DNA of 64,000 nt from JBDTVS01 sp040007095. Lineage in GTDB: Bacteria > Acidobacteriota > Vicinamibacteria > Vicinamibacterales > CAVVIG01. The stretch spans positions 1 to 64,000 of the forward strand of contig JBDTVS010000049.1 of NCBI GenBank assembly GCA_040007095.1. Direction: 5' to 3'. The notes under the pieces were generated by a model, which saw only the letters and a list, made by a program, of their open reading frames with translations, did not search any database and had not been told where the DNA came from. Shown piece by piece: positions 35,638-43,963 of the stretch. Made by a program: the position numbers and the translations under genes. The first letter of the stretch is position 1, and every line of letters starts with the position of its first letter.

Positions 35638-35700
35638 TCCGCGGGCAAGGTATGACGACCAAGAAAGCGGCGATGTCGGCAACTCCAGGACTCGACCACC

Positions 35701-37848
35701 ATGAATGAGCTGGTAAGCACTGCGACGCAGCAAGGCGTCGCCGTAATTCAAATCGACAACCCGCCGGTCAACGCCCTGACGGCGGGCCTGCCGGAGGCGC
35801 TGTCGAACGCTGTCCGACTCGCCGATCGGGACGCTGCCGTACGCGCCCTCGTCGTGATCTGTGCGGGGCGGACGTTCATCGCAGGCGCCGACATCCACGA
35901 GCTCGAGCGCGCCGCCTGGGACGAGACGGCGCCGCTGCCCGACTTGCACCCGCTCCTGTCCACCATTGAGAACTGCTCCAAGCCCGTCGTGATGGCGGTG
36001 CACGGCACTGCCCTCGGCGGCGGCGTAGAAGTGGCGATGGCTGGACACTTTCGCATCGCCGTGGCCGACGCGCGGCTGGGTTTGCCGGAGACGAATCTGG
36101 GGATTATTCCGGGTGCAGAGGGCACGCAGCGTCTGCCGCGGCTGGTCGGCATCGAAAAGGCCGTGGAGATCGTGGTGTCGGGCAAGCCAATCGGAGCCTC
36201 CGACGCGTTGCGCGCGGGCCTGGTTGACCGGGTGGTCGATGGCAACAGTGAAGGCGGCCTCAGACAGCGCGCCGTGGAGTTTGCGCTGGAGATGGCGGAG
36301 CGCGAGTCCCCAGTGTTGCGGACGCAGGATCGACACGACAGACTCGGCACGCCGGAGGCAATCGGAGCGTATCTGGCGGCGGGTCGCGAGCTCGCCCGCA
36401 AGACGCGTCGTCACCAGACGGCGCCCCTTGCCGCCATCGACGCGATCGAGGCGGCCGCGACCCTGCCATTCGAAGAGGGCTGCGCTCGCGAGCGCGAGCT
36501 CTCGGTGCAGTGTGTGCGGTCGGAGCAGTGCAAGGCGCTGATCCACGGATTTTTCGCCGAACGCGCCGTGTCCCGAGTGCCGGATGTGCCGAAGGAGATG
36601 ACCGGCAGTCAGATTGGGCGCGTGGCGATCATCGGCGCCGGGACGATGGGGGGCGGGATCGCCATGGCGTGTGCGAATGCCGGCCTGGACGTGGTCCTCA
36701 CGGACGCCACGCGGGCGGCGCTCGACCGGGGCCTCTCGACGATCTCGCGGAACTACGACGCGTCCATCAAGCGGGGCCGGCTGACCGCGGACGCGGTCGA
36801 GCAACGTCTGGCACGCATCGAGGGCCATGTCGGCTACGACGGCGTCGAGACCGCCGATCTCGTCATCGAGGCGGTGTTCGAGAGCCTGGCCGTCAAGCAG
36901 CAGGTATTCACGGAGATCGATGCCATCGTGAAGGCCGACGCCGTGATGGCGACGAACACCTCGACGCTGGACATCGATGCGATCGCATCCGCGACCAGCC
37001 GCCCGGCGTCGGTCGTCGGCCTGCATTTTTTCAGTCCCGCCAACGTCATGCGCCTGGTCGAGATCGTACGGGGCTCGGCGACTGGGCCGAAGATCATCGC
37101 GACCGCGCTGGCGCTGGCCAAGCGGCTCGGGAAGGTCGGCGTCGTTGTCGGCAATGGTCCCGGCTTCGTCGGCAATCGCATGATGTTCCCGTACATGTAC
37201 GAAGCGCAGTTCCTGGTCGAGGACGGCGCGACTCCCGAACAGGTCGATCGCGTGCTCACCGATTGGGGCATGGCCATGGGCATTTTCGCGGTCGACGACC
37301 TGGGCGGGCTGGATGTGGCGTGGCGTGTGCGCCAGGAACTTCGCCAGTTCGAGGACCCCGCGCTGAGAAAACCACTCATGTCGGAGAGGCTCTGCGAGCT
37401 GGGGCGATTTGGCCAGAAGACCGGCTCGGGTTGGTACCGCTACGACGGCGGCCGTACACCAATTTCAGATCCGGAGGTGCTGCAGCTGCTGGAGACGGTG
37501 AGCCGCGAGGCCGGGATTCAGCGCCGTCCGTTCTCGCCCGAAGAGATTCTCGACCGGACCATCTTCTCATTGATCAATGAAGGTGCGCGGGTGCTCGAGC
37601 AGGGATTCGCGCAGCGCGCCGCCGACATCGACGTCATCTACACGAGTGGATATGGATTCCCCGCGTATCGCGGCGGGCCGATGTTTTTTGCCGATCGCGT
37701 CGGCCTCCGGACTGTCTGCGACCGGGTGAACGAACTTCATCGAGCATTCGGCGCACGGTGGGAGCCGGCGCCGCTGCTGACCGCGCTGGCGGCGCGGAGC
37801 GCGACATTCCGCGACTACGACGCTGAACGCGCAGCGGCAAGAACCTAG
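35701..37848 (+). CDS. Enoyl-CoA hydratase/3-hydroxyacyl-CoA dehydrogenase fusion
   Basis: A 715-residue bifunctional beta-oxidation enzyme. The N-terminal crotonase domain (1-190) has the oxyanion segment FIAGADIHELE and both catalytic Glu positions (GGGVEVAM and GLPETNLGIIPG). The dehydrogenase part has a Rossmann NAD site (VAIIGAGTMGGGIAMACANA, near residue 305), TNTSTLDIDAI, the catalytic His in GLHFFSPANVMRLVEI, and C-terminal helical domains (GNRMMFPYMYE). It hydrates a 2-enoyl-CoA and oxidises the product to a 3-ketoacyl-CoA. Followed by feruloyl-CoA synthetase and an amidohydrolase, it probably acts on hydroxycinnamoyl-CoA. Length and order resemble the peroxisomal-type enzyme, with no thiolase domain. 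Confidence 0.9.
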   Translation: MNELVSTATQQGVAVIQIDNPPVNALTAGLPEALSNAVRLADRDAAVRALVVICAGRTFIAGADIHELERAAWDETAPLPDLHPLLSTIENCSKPVVMAVHGTALGGGVEVAMAGHFRIAVADARLGLPETNLGIIPGAEGTQRLPRLVGIEKAVEIVVSGKPIGASDALRAGLVDRVVDGNSEGGLRQRAVEFALEMAERESPVLRTQDRHDRLGTPEAIGAYLAAGRELARKTRRHQTAPLAAIDAIEAAATLPFEEGCARERELSVQCVRSEQCKALIHGFFAERAVSRVPDVPKEMTGSQIGRVAIIGAGTMGGGIAMACANAGLDVVLTDATRAALDRGLSTISRNYDASIKRGRLTADAVEQRLARIEGHVGYDGVETADLVIEAVFESLAVKQQVFTEIDAIVKADAVMATNTSTLDIDAIASATSRPASVVGLHFFSPANVMRLVEIVRGSATGPKIIATALALAKRLGKVGVVVGNGPGFVGNRMMFPYMYEAQFLVEDGATPEQVDRVLTDWGMAMGIFAVDDLGGLDVAWRVRQELRQFEDPALRKPLMSERLCELGRFGQKTGSGWYRYDGGRTPISDPEVLQLLETVSREAGIQRRPFSPEEILDRTIFSLINEGARVLEQGFAQRAADIDVIYTSGYGFPAYRGGPMFFADRVGLRTVCDRVNELHRAFGARWEPAPLLTALAARSATFRDYDAERAAART

Positions 37849-37870
37849 TGGAAGGGACTTCGAGGATTCG

Positions 37871-39766
37871 ATGCCAACGACCACTGGAAGACGACCGCGC
37901 CCGGTCCGAATCGCACTAATCGATACCGTCGTTCGGGTCGAGGCGAATGGGTCGGTTTATATGCAGTCGCCGACGCCGCTCGGTCCATATCCGACGCGGA
38001 TTACCGATCGGCTCGATCATTGGGCGGATCGTGCCCCCGACCGCATTTTTCTCGCCGAGCGCGGCAAGGCCGAGGGCGGTCAGCGGCCAGTCGCTGACGC
38101 GTGGCGCACCATCACGTACGCGGAGACGCGGGCCCAAGTACGGAGTCTCGCGCAGGCGTTGCTCGACCGCGGTCTGTCGTCCGAGCAGCCCGTGGCGATT
38201 CTCTCCGGCAACAGCATCGACCACGCCCTCCTGGCGCTGGCCTGCATGTATGCCGGTGTGCTGTACGCGCCGATTTCCCCCGCCTACTCGTTGCAGGCGC
38301 GCGAGTACGGGGCGCTTGGTCACGTATTCGACCTCCTGCGCCCACGGCTTGTGTTCGTCGCCGACGTTGGTGCGTACGAGCGGGCACTGCGGTCCGTACT
38401 GAGGCCCGATATCGAGGTCGTGGCTTCTTCGCCAGGGAGTCTGGCGGCGGTCGCCTTCACCGATCTCCTCAAGACTGCGGCCACATCCGATGTCGACGCG
38501 GCGTGCCGGCGTGTCGGGCCTGATACGATCGCCAAAATCCTGTTCACTTCGGGATCGACCGGACGTCCCAAGGGGGTCATCAACACGCAGCGCATGCTCT
38601 GCGCGAACCAGGAGATGATCCGCAGCGTGCTCTCGTGTCTGGACGATGAGCCGCCGGTGTTGTGCGATTGGCTGCCGTGGAACCATACCGCCGGCGGCAA
38701 TCACAATTTCGGCCTGGTCTTGTACAACGGCGGCACGATGTACATCGACGACGGGCGGCCGACGCCGGACGGGATCGCGGCGTCCGTGCGAAACCTGCGC
38801 GAGATTGCCGTCACCGCTCATTTTGGCGTGCCGCGGTCCTATGAGATGCTGATGCCGTACCTGCGGACGGATGCTGTCCTCCGCCGGACGTTTTTCAGCC
38901 GACTCGCGCTGCTGTTCTATGCGGCCGCCGGATTGAGCCAGCATTTCTTCGACGAGCTTCGTGAGATGGCGCTCGAAGCCTCCGGCGAGGAAATTCTTTG
39001 GATGACCGGCTTTGGCTCGACCGAAACGGCTCCGTTCGCGTTGAGCACCGGGCGCGACGGCGCCTTCTCCGGCCTGCTGGGGCTGCCGGCGCCAGGTCTC
39101 GAGCTGAAGTTGACACCCGTAGGATCGAAGATGGAGGCCCGTGGCCGGGGGCCGAGTATTACGCCTGGCTATTGGCGTCAGGACGAATTGACGCGCGCGG
39201 CCTTTGATGAAGAGGGCTTCTATCGCCTCGGCGATGCGATGCGGTTCCTCGATCCCGGCGCTCCGGGCAAGGGGCTGCTGTTCGATGGAAGGCTCGCCGA
39301 GGACTTCAAGCTGTCGAGCGGCACGTGGGTCAGCGTGGGCCCGCTGCGCGCCAGGATCCTGGCGGCCGCCGATGGGCTCGTGCTCGATGCCGTGATCGCC
39401 GCCCCGGATCGCGACAGCGTCGGCGCGCTGATTTTCCCACACGCGCATGCCTGCCGCGAACTGGCTGGCGATCTCGGCCCGGACGCAGACATGAGGTCGG
39501 TCTTGAATCATCCAGCCGTCCGGGAAAAGTTCCGGGACATCCTCGATCGGCTGGCGCAGGGCAGCACCGGCAGCTCGACGCTGGTCGTCCGGGCCATCCT
39601 TCTCGATGAACCGCCGTCGCTCGATGCGCGTGAAATCACGGACAAAGGCTCGATCAACCAGAAGGCCGTCCTCGAGAACCGATCGGCGCTGGTCGATGAG
39701 TTGTACGCGGCGTCGTCGTCTTCCCGCGTCATCGTCGCAGGTGTTCAATCCGACGAGCAAACGTAG
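37871..39766 (+). CDS. fcs: Feruloyl-CoA synthetase-like AMP-binding enzyme
   Basis: A 631-residue acyl-CoA synthetase of the ANL superfamily. The ATP/AMP motif FTSGSTGRPKG is near residue 225, followed by LPWNHTAGGNHNFGL and the adenylate site GFGSTETAP. The wording, length and C-terminal region match the feruloyl-CoA synthase group rather than fatty-acid ligases. It activates ferulate or a related hydroxycinnamate to its CoA thioester using ATP. It lies 22 bp after the hydratase/dehydrogenase gene, in one operon. The substrate is inferred from family resemblance and context. Confidence 0.82.
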   Translation: MPTTTGRRPRPVRIALIDTVVRVEANGSVYMQSPTPLGPYPTRITDRLDHWADRAPDRIFLAERGKAEGGQRPVADAWRTITYAETRAQVRSLAQALLDRGLSSEQPVAILSGNSIDHALLALACMYAGVLYAPISPAYSLQAREYGALGHVFDLLRPRLVFVADVGAYERALRSVLRPDIEVVASSPGSLAAVAFTDLLKTAATSDVDAACRRVGPDTIAKILFTSGSTGRPKGVINTQRMLCANQEMIRSVLSCLDDEPPVLCDWLPWNHTAGGNHNFGLVLYNGGTMYIDDGRPTPDGIAASVRNLREIAVTAHFGVPRSYEMLMPYLRTDAVLRRTFFSRLALLFYAAAGLSQHFFDELREMALEASGEEILWMTGFGSTETAPFALSTGRDGAFSGLLGLPAPGLELKLTPVGSKMEARGRGPSITPGYWRQDELTRAAFDEEGFYRLGDAMRFLDPGAPGKGLLFDGRLAEDFKLSSGTWVSVGPLRARILAAADGLVLDAVIAAPDRDSVGALIFPHAHACRELAGDLGPDADMRSVLNHPAVREKFRDILDRLAQGSTGSSTLVVRAILLDEPPSLDAREITDKGSINQKAVLENRSALVDELYAASSSSRVIVAGVQSDEQT

Positions 39767-39864
39767 GCGCGAATGAAGATTCGAGGTCGATCGTTGATCC
39801 TTCAATTCGAGTCCCCCCGAGGCCTTGTTGTGCCTTCGTATCTCCTCAACCAGGTGGTTCGACG

Positions 39865-40725
39865 ATGACTGACCGCGCGCCTATGAACGCAGACCTGCTG
39901 GTGGCTTTTGACGTCCACGTCCACCTGGAGCACACCGGAGAGGCGACCGCGTCTGATGTGCAGGCGCAGAAGTATTTCGGCACCAGCACCGCCAGTCGCG
40001 ACTGGAACGCGCTCGCCGATTACTATCGGTCGCGCAGGATGGGATGCGTCGTGTTTCCGGTCGACGAGAAGCTGACCGGGAGGCCTCGTGTGCCCAACGA
40101 ACAGGTGGCCGACTTCGCGGCGCGGAACTCGGACATCGCGATCGCGTTCGCGAGCATCGATCCCTCACGCGGCGTCGAGGGGGTCCTGGAGGCGCGTCGA
40201 CTGGTGGAGGCCGGAAGCATCCGCGGCCTGAAGCTGCATCCGCCGCTGCAACAGTTCGCGCCGAACGACCGCCTCGCCTACCCGCTGTACGAAATCTTTG
40301 CCGAAGCGCGCCTGCCGGTGTTGTTTCACACCGGACACAGCGGGATTGGCACCGGAATGCCTGGCGGCGGCGGGATTCGTCTCAAGTACGGCAACCCGAT
40401 GCTCGTCGATGACGTGGCGGTGGACTTCCCCGACATGCCAATCATCCTGGCGCACCCGTCGTTTCCGTGGCAGGACGAAGCGATCTCGGTGTGTCTCCAC
40501 AAGCCGGAGGTCTACATCGACTTGTCGGGCTGGTCCCCGAAGTACTTCTCGCCGACGCTCGTGCAATACTCGAACACGCTGCTCAAACACAAGGTGCTCT
40601 TCGGTTCGGACTATCCACTGCTGACGCCCGATCGGTGGCTGGCCGACTTCGAAAAGATAGGCATTCGGGACGAGGTGCGGCCGCTCATTCTCAAGGAGAA
40701 CGCGCGCCGCCTCTTCGGACTCTAA
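39865..40725 (+). CDS. Amidohydrolase, probable aryl-beta-ketoacyl-CoA hydrolase
   Basis: A 286-residue TIM-barrel metal-dependent hydrolase (amidohydrolase 2 type). Metal and catalytic residues are visible: DVHVH near residue 17, LKLHPP, FHTGHSG, AHPSFPW and FGSDYPLLTP. Members of this family beside feruloyl-CoA synthetase act in Agrobacterium as 4-hydroxyphenyl-beta-ketoacyl-CoA hydrolases in non-classical hydroxycinnamate breakdown. The operon context here supports the same step, but a generic decarboxylase or hydrolase cannot be excluded. It is the last gene of the operon. Confidence 0.8.
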   Translation: MTDRAPMNADLLVAFDVHVHLEHTGEATASDVQAQKYFGTSTASRDWNALADYYRSRRMGCVVFPVDEKLTGRPRVPNEQVADFAARNSDIAIAFASIDPSRGVEGVLEARRLVEAGSIRGLKLHPPLQQFAPNDRLAYPLYEIFAEARLPVLFHTGHSGIGTGMPGGGGIRLKYGNPMLVDDVAVDFPDMPIILAHPSFPWQDEAISVCLHKPEVYIDLSGWSPKYFSPTLVQYSNTLLKHKVLFGSDYPLLTPDRWLADFEKIGIRDEVRPLILKENARRLFGL

Positions 40726-40763
40726 GAACGCGTTGCCGAACTGAAATCCGGAACCACAAAGGC

Positions 40764-40818
40764 CACGAAGAACACAAAGAATCTCTCGGTCATGTTCGTG
40801 ATCTTTGTGCTCTTCGTG
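40764..40818. repeat. CACGAAGAACACAAAG inverted repeat
   Basis: CACGAAGAACACAAAGA (40764-40780) and TCTTTGTGCTCTTCGTG (40802-40818) pair at 16 of 17 positions around a 21-nt loop. Related single elements occur at 41937-41966 and, weakly, 32428-32455. It lies 39 bp past the operon stop and could aid termination. Confidence 0.75.
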
Positions 40819-40901
40819 GTTCATGATCTAATTTTGCAACGTGCTCTAGTGTCGTGTCCCAGAAGTTCGTTGGCAAATTTTCCGGGCGCGGCGCCCGGAT
40901 C

Positions 40902-41002
40902 GCAAGGCGCGGAACGCGAGAATACCGGGAGTATTTGAGCGTTGAGCAACGCCGCGAGGCGGGATGCAGCGTTCGCCGAATGCAGACGGACTTTTACCAC
41001 GG
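40902..41002 (+). repeat. Dispersed modular repeat, 3'-part copy
   Basis: 101 bp matching the complement of 28842-28942 at 79 positions without gaps. The best conserved blocks are GCAAGGCGCG, TATTTGAGCG and GGACTTTTACCA. The sequence before it is unrelated to the first half of the 150-bp copy, so the element is modular. Confidence 0.8.
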
Positions 41003-41091
41003 ACTGCCAGGCAGGCTTCGTAGTTCACAGACCCTGAAGCTCTGTCGGAGAACGTGTATTCTGTGAGGTTGCTGATGCAAAGGAGACGCCA

Positions 41092-41886
41092 ATGAGCCTG
41101 CTGCGCGTAATGCCCGTCGTGGTCGGCCTCCTGGCCTGTGCGGCCCCAAGCGGGGCGCAATGGGTGAACATTCCAGCGGCGGGTGTCCCGGCGCCTCCGA
41201 AAGGAAGGGATGGCGCGCTCGATCTGGCCGCTCCGGCGCCGCGCATGCCCGACGGCACGCCCAACTTGTCCGGCATCTGGGAGCCGCCCGCGCCGCCCAA
41301 GTACCTGCGCGATCTCGCCGCCGACCTCAAGCCAGGCGATGTGTCGATGCTGCCGTGGGCCGAGGCTCTGTACAAAGAGCGGCTGAGTGGCGCCTGGGCC
41401 AGAGAGGAGCCGGACGCGAACTGCCTGCCGCAAGGGGTGCCGAAAATCGATGCGGCGCCGGCGCCGTACCGGTTCATCCAGATGCCCGGCATGATCGTCA
41501 TCATCTACGAGGCCTTCACGCAGTGGCGCCAGATCTTCATGGACGGCCGCGAGTTGCCGAAGGAAGCCAATCCGTCGTGGTTCGGTTACTCGGTCGGCAA
41601 GTGGGAAGGGGACACGCTGGTTGTCAACACCACGGGCTTCAACGGCAAGGTGTGGCTCGACCAGGCCGGTCATCCCTCGACCGACGCGTTGCACGTGATC
41701 GAGCGGTTCCGCCGCGTCAATTTTGGTCAGCTGGAGATTCAAGTCACCATCGACGATCCGAAGGCCTACACCAAGCCGTGGACGGCGACCGAGAATGTCC
41801 AATTGCGGCCCAACACGGAGCTGATTGAGTTCATCTGCAACGAGAACAGCAAGGACCGGGACCATATGCCGGTGCCACCGAGGTGA
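41092..41886 (+). CDS. Secreted protein, 'WEGDTLVV.TT' family
   Basis: A 264-residue exported protein. AAAGGAG lies 7 nt before ATG, and a signal peptide (MPVVVGLLACAAPSGAQ) follows. It contains PDGTPNLSGIWEPP near residue 55, the family stretch KWEGDTLVVNTTGFNGKVW near residue 170, then VIERFRRVN and VTIDDPKAY. It is closest in pattern to the protein at 4039 (NTTGFN versus ETTNFN, ERFRR versus ERFTR). No enzymatic motif is recognised. It is monocistronic, behind repeat-rich DNA. Confidence 0.75.
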   Translation: MSLLRVMPVVVGLLACAAPSGAQWVNIPAAGVPAPPKGRDGALDLAAPAPRMPDGTPNLSGIWEPPAPPKYLRDLAADLKPGDVSMLPWAEALYKERLSGAWAREEPDANCLPQGVPKIDAAPAPYRFIQMPGMIVIIYEAFTQWRQIFMDGRELPKEANPSWFGYSVGKWEGDTLVVNTTGFNGKVWLDQAGHPSTDALHVIERFRRVNFGQLEIQVTIDDPKAYTKPWTATENVQLRPNTELIEFICNENSKDRDHMPVPPR

Positions 41887-41936
41887 CGAAGGGCGTCGCT
41901 TGCCTCGTCGCGTTTTTCTCGAACAGCCACAAGTCT

Positions 41937-41966
41937 TGGAACCACCAAGAACACGAAGAACACAAC
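41937..41966 (+). repeat. CACGAAGAACAC-type short repeat
   Basis: TTGGAACCACCAAGAACACG followed by AAGAACACAA resembles the arms of the inverted repeat at 40764-40818. It lies in the gap before the DedA gene. Confidence 0.5.
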
Positions 41967-42020
41967 CGCGGCGGCGGCCGCGTCACTGTTTTCGCCGCGC
42001 TGAACTGTTAGCATCGATCG

Positions 42021-42614
42021 GTGCCTCAGTGGCTGGTCGACCTGTTCAGCCGGTACGGCTACTCCGTGGTGTTTGTCGGTGTGCTGCTTGAAAATGCCGG
42101 CATCCCCGTCCCGGGCGAGACGACACTGCTCGTCGGCGCGGCCCTCGCGCAGTTCGGGCGGCTGTCGTTGTTCTGGGTGATCGTGTGCGCGGCATGCGGC
42201 GCCATCCTCGGCGACAACATCGGTTTCGCGATTGGTCGACGGGGAGGCCGCGGGTTGGCCGAACGCCATGGCTCGAAGATCGGGCTGACGCCCGCCCGGT
42301 TGCGCCAGTTCGACCGCTTCTTCGACAAGTACGGGGCGCCGACGGTCTTCATTGCGAGGTTCGTCACCGGACTTCGGGTGTTTTGCGCGGTGCTGGCGGG
42401 CGGCAGCGGGCTCGGTTGGCGCACATTCCTGTTCTACAACGCCGCCGGGGCAATTGTCTGGTCCACCGCGATCGCGTCTCTCGGCTACAGCCTCGCGTAC
42501 AGCTGGGACTCGCTCGAGCGGTGGATCGGACGAAGCGGTGGCTTCGCGCTGGTGCTTGCCGCAATCATCGCCGCGGTGGCTTATTTCCGAACCCGGACGA
42601 AAACTCCATCATGA
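42021..42614 (+). CDS. DedA-family membrane protein
   Basis: A 197-residue inner-membrane protein with about five hydrophobic segments. Family signatures are ENAGIPVPGETTLL near residue 25 and RFVTGLRVF near residue 115. DedA proteins are linked to lipid (undecaprenyl phosphate or phospholipid) flipping and to membrane homeostasis. The start is GTG 42021, without a clear ribosome site; TTAGCAT about 7 nt before it could be a -10 box of a leaderless message. Its stop overlaps the next gene (ATGA). Confidence 0.88.
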   Translation: MPQWLVDLFSRYGYSVVFVGVLLENAGIPVPGETTLLVGAALAQFGRLSLFWVIVCAACGAILGDNIGFAIGRRGGRGLAERHGSKIGLTPARLRQFDRFFDKYGAPTVFIARFVTGLRVFCAVLAGGSGLGWRTFLFYNAAGAIVWSTAIASLGYSLAYSWDSLERWIGRSGGFALVLAAIIAAVAYFRTRTKTPS

Positions 42615-43549
42615 ACTCACTCGCTGCCGGCATCTCGTACATCGATCTGCAGTTTCTCGGCACACCGCAGGTGATCGCCACGGGCGTCATCAGTGGATCA
42701 GGAGGCATTGCGCTGGTGGATCCGGGTCCATCGAGCTCGTTGGTCAACCTCACTGCGGGGCTCGCATCCGCCGGTGTTTCATGGCGAGACGTGACGACCC
42801 TTCTCATCACGCACATCCACCTGGATCATTCCGGCGCGTGCGGCACGCTCGTCCGGGATCATCCGAACCTTCGGATCTATGTCCACGAGAAGGGCGCGGC
42901 GCACCTGATCAATCCCGACAAGTTGGTCGCGAGCGCGGCCCGATTGTACGGTGACGACATGGACAGGCTCTGGGGCGAGGTTCTGCCCGTGCCCGAACGT
43001 CACCTGACGATCCTTCGCGGCGGCGAACGCGTCGAAGCGGGGGGGCGCACGCTCGAAGTCGCGTACACGCCCGGCCACGCGTCGCATCATGTCAGCTTCT
43101 TCATTCGCGACGCGGGCATCGCATTCGTGGGCGACACGGCCGGTGTCAGGATACCGGGGGGCGACGTGATTCCGCCCACCCCGCCACCGGACATCGACAT
43201 CGAGGCGTGGTACGACAGCCTCGACCGCATCGAGGCGTGGCACGCCGACACGCTCTTCCTCACGCATTTCGGCCCGGTTTCGCCCATCGTCCCCCATCTC
43301 GCGGTGCTCCGCGACAGGTTGGATGTGCTCAGCCGTGCCGTGAAGGAGACGCTCGAACGCGACGGGACCGATGAGGCGCGCGAAGCGTGGTTCATCGAGG
43401 AGTCGAGACGAGCCTTGCGCCGGTCGATGAGCGAGAGCGATGCACGAAAATACGAGGAGGCCGGCCGATTCGATCTCAACTGGCGCGGGCTGGCCAGATA
43501 CTGGAGGAAGAAGGCAACGAAGAGCGCGTCAGAACGAAAGACGTCCTAA
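42611..43549 (+). CDS. MBL-fold metallohydrolase (cytoplasmic)
   Basis: A 312-residue metallo-beta-lactamase-fold protein without signal peptide. Zinc ligands are in THIHLDHSG (near residue 70), TPGHASHH, the Asp of FVGDTAGV and the late His of LTHFGPV. The C-terminal extension is helical and basic (KKATKSASER). The arrangement resembles cytoplasmic glyoxalase-II-like or thioesterase-like hydrolases; the substrate is unknown. It is translationally coupled to DedA and convergent with the next gene only 9 bp away. It is not close to the secreted MBL pair at 30568 and 33419. Confidence 0.86.
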   Translation: MNSLAAGISYIDLQFLGTPQVIATGVISGSGGIALVDPGPSSSLVNLTAGLASAGVSWRDVTTLLITHIHLDHSGACGTLVRDHPNLRIYVHEKGAAHLINPDKLVASAARLYGDDMDRLWGEVLPVPERHLTILRGGERVEAGGRTLEVAYTPGHASHHVSFFIRDAGIAFVGDTAGVRIPGGDVIPPTPPPDIDIEAWYDSLDRIEAWHADTLFLTHFGPVSPIVPHLAVLRDRLDVLSRAVKETLERDGTDEAREAWFIEESRRALRRSMSESDARKYEEAGRFDLNWRGLARYWRKKATKSASERKTS

Positions 43550-43558
43550 CGCCTGAAA

Positions 43559-43942
43559 TCACGTTCGCTTGTGAAGCGACGCCAGGAACGGCCGGCCTCG
43601 GCTGGCGAGCCTCGCTTCGAGGCGGGCGGAGCAGTCGCAGTCGCCGCACGCCCAGGGCTCGCTGCCGTTTTCGTCGCGGCATCGGCTGCGGGCATGCGCG
43701 TCCTGGACCTTGTCGAGGTCGAAATACTCTTCCCAGTATTCGCGTTCTTCCGCCAGCGGTGTCGGGCAGAAGCAGACCTCCACCCATTGCACACGGCCGT
43801 CGTCGTGCTCGCGTGCGTCGGCCATGTTGCGCAGGTACTCGCTGCCGGCGACCGATCCGCGACCGAGCGTGCGATCGGCAATCGCCTGGCGGAGCGCGGT
43901 CGCCTGACCGTCTCTGACGCGGGCGGTGACCAGATAGCGCAT
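43559..43942 (-). CDS. Conserved hypothetical protein with Cys-rich tail
   Basis: A 127-residue protein. The N-terminal half (MRYLVTARVRDGQATALRQA) looks like a ferredoxin-like alpha/beta fold, and the tail has clustered cysteines, C-x11-C-x2-C-x-C, ending SEPWACGDCDCSARLEARL. The cluster could bind a metal, but this is inference. It lies 21 bp downstream of zwf on the same strand, so it may be the last gene of the gnd-zwf operon. Confidence 0.65.
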   Translation of the reverse strand: MRYLVTARVRDGQATALRQAIADRTLGRGSVAGSEYLRNMADAREHDDGRVQWVEVCFCPTPLAEEREYWEEYFDLDKVQDAHARSRCRDENGSEPWACGDCDCSARLEARLASRGRPFLASLHKRT

Positions 43943-43963
43943 GGGACTATTGTGTCCGATCAG

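Larger units (their letters stand above)
40726..41091. other. Repeat-rich intergenic region (366 bp)
   Basis: No convincing gene. It contains the inverted repeat at 40764-40818, a perfect GC-rich palindrome TCCGGGCGC-G-GCGCCCGGA (40881-40899), a copy of the dispersed repeat (40902-41002), and AAGGAG before the gene at 41092. Confidence 0.6.

Noticed and set aside
32357..35662. 1101-codon open frame on the minus strand
   Set aside because: It runs antisense through the MBL/secreted-protein genes, has no start signals or recognisable domain, and reflects high-GC third-position bias of the real genes.
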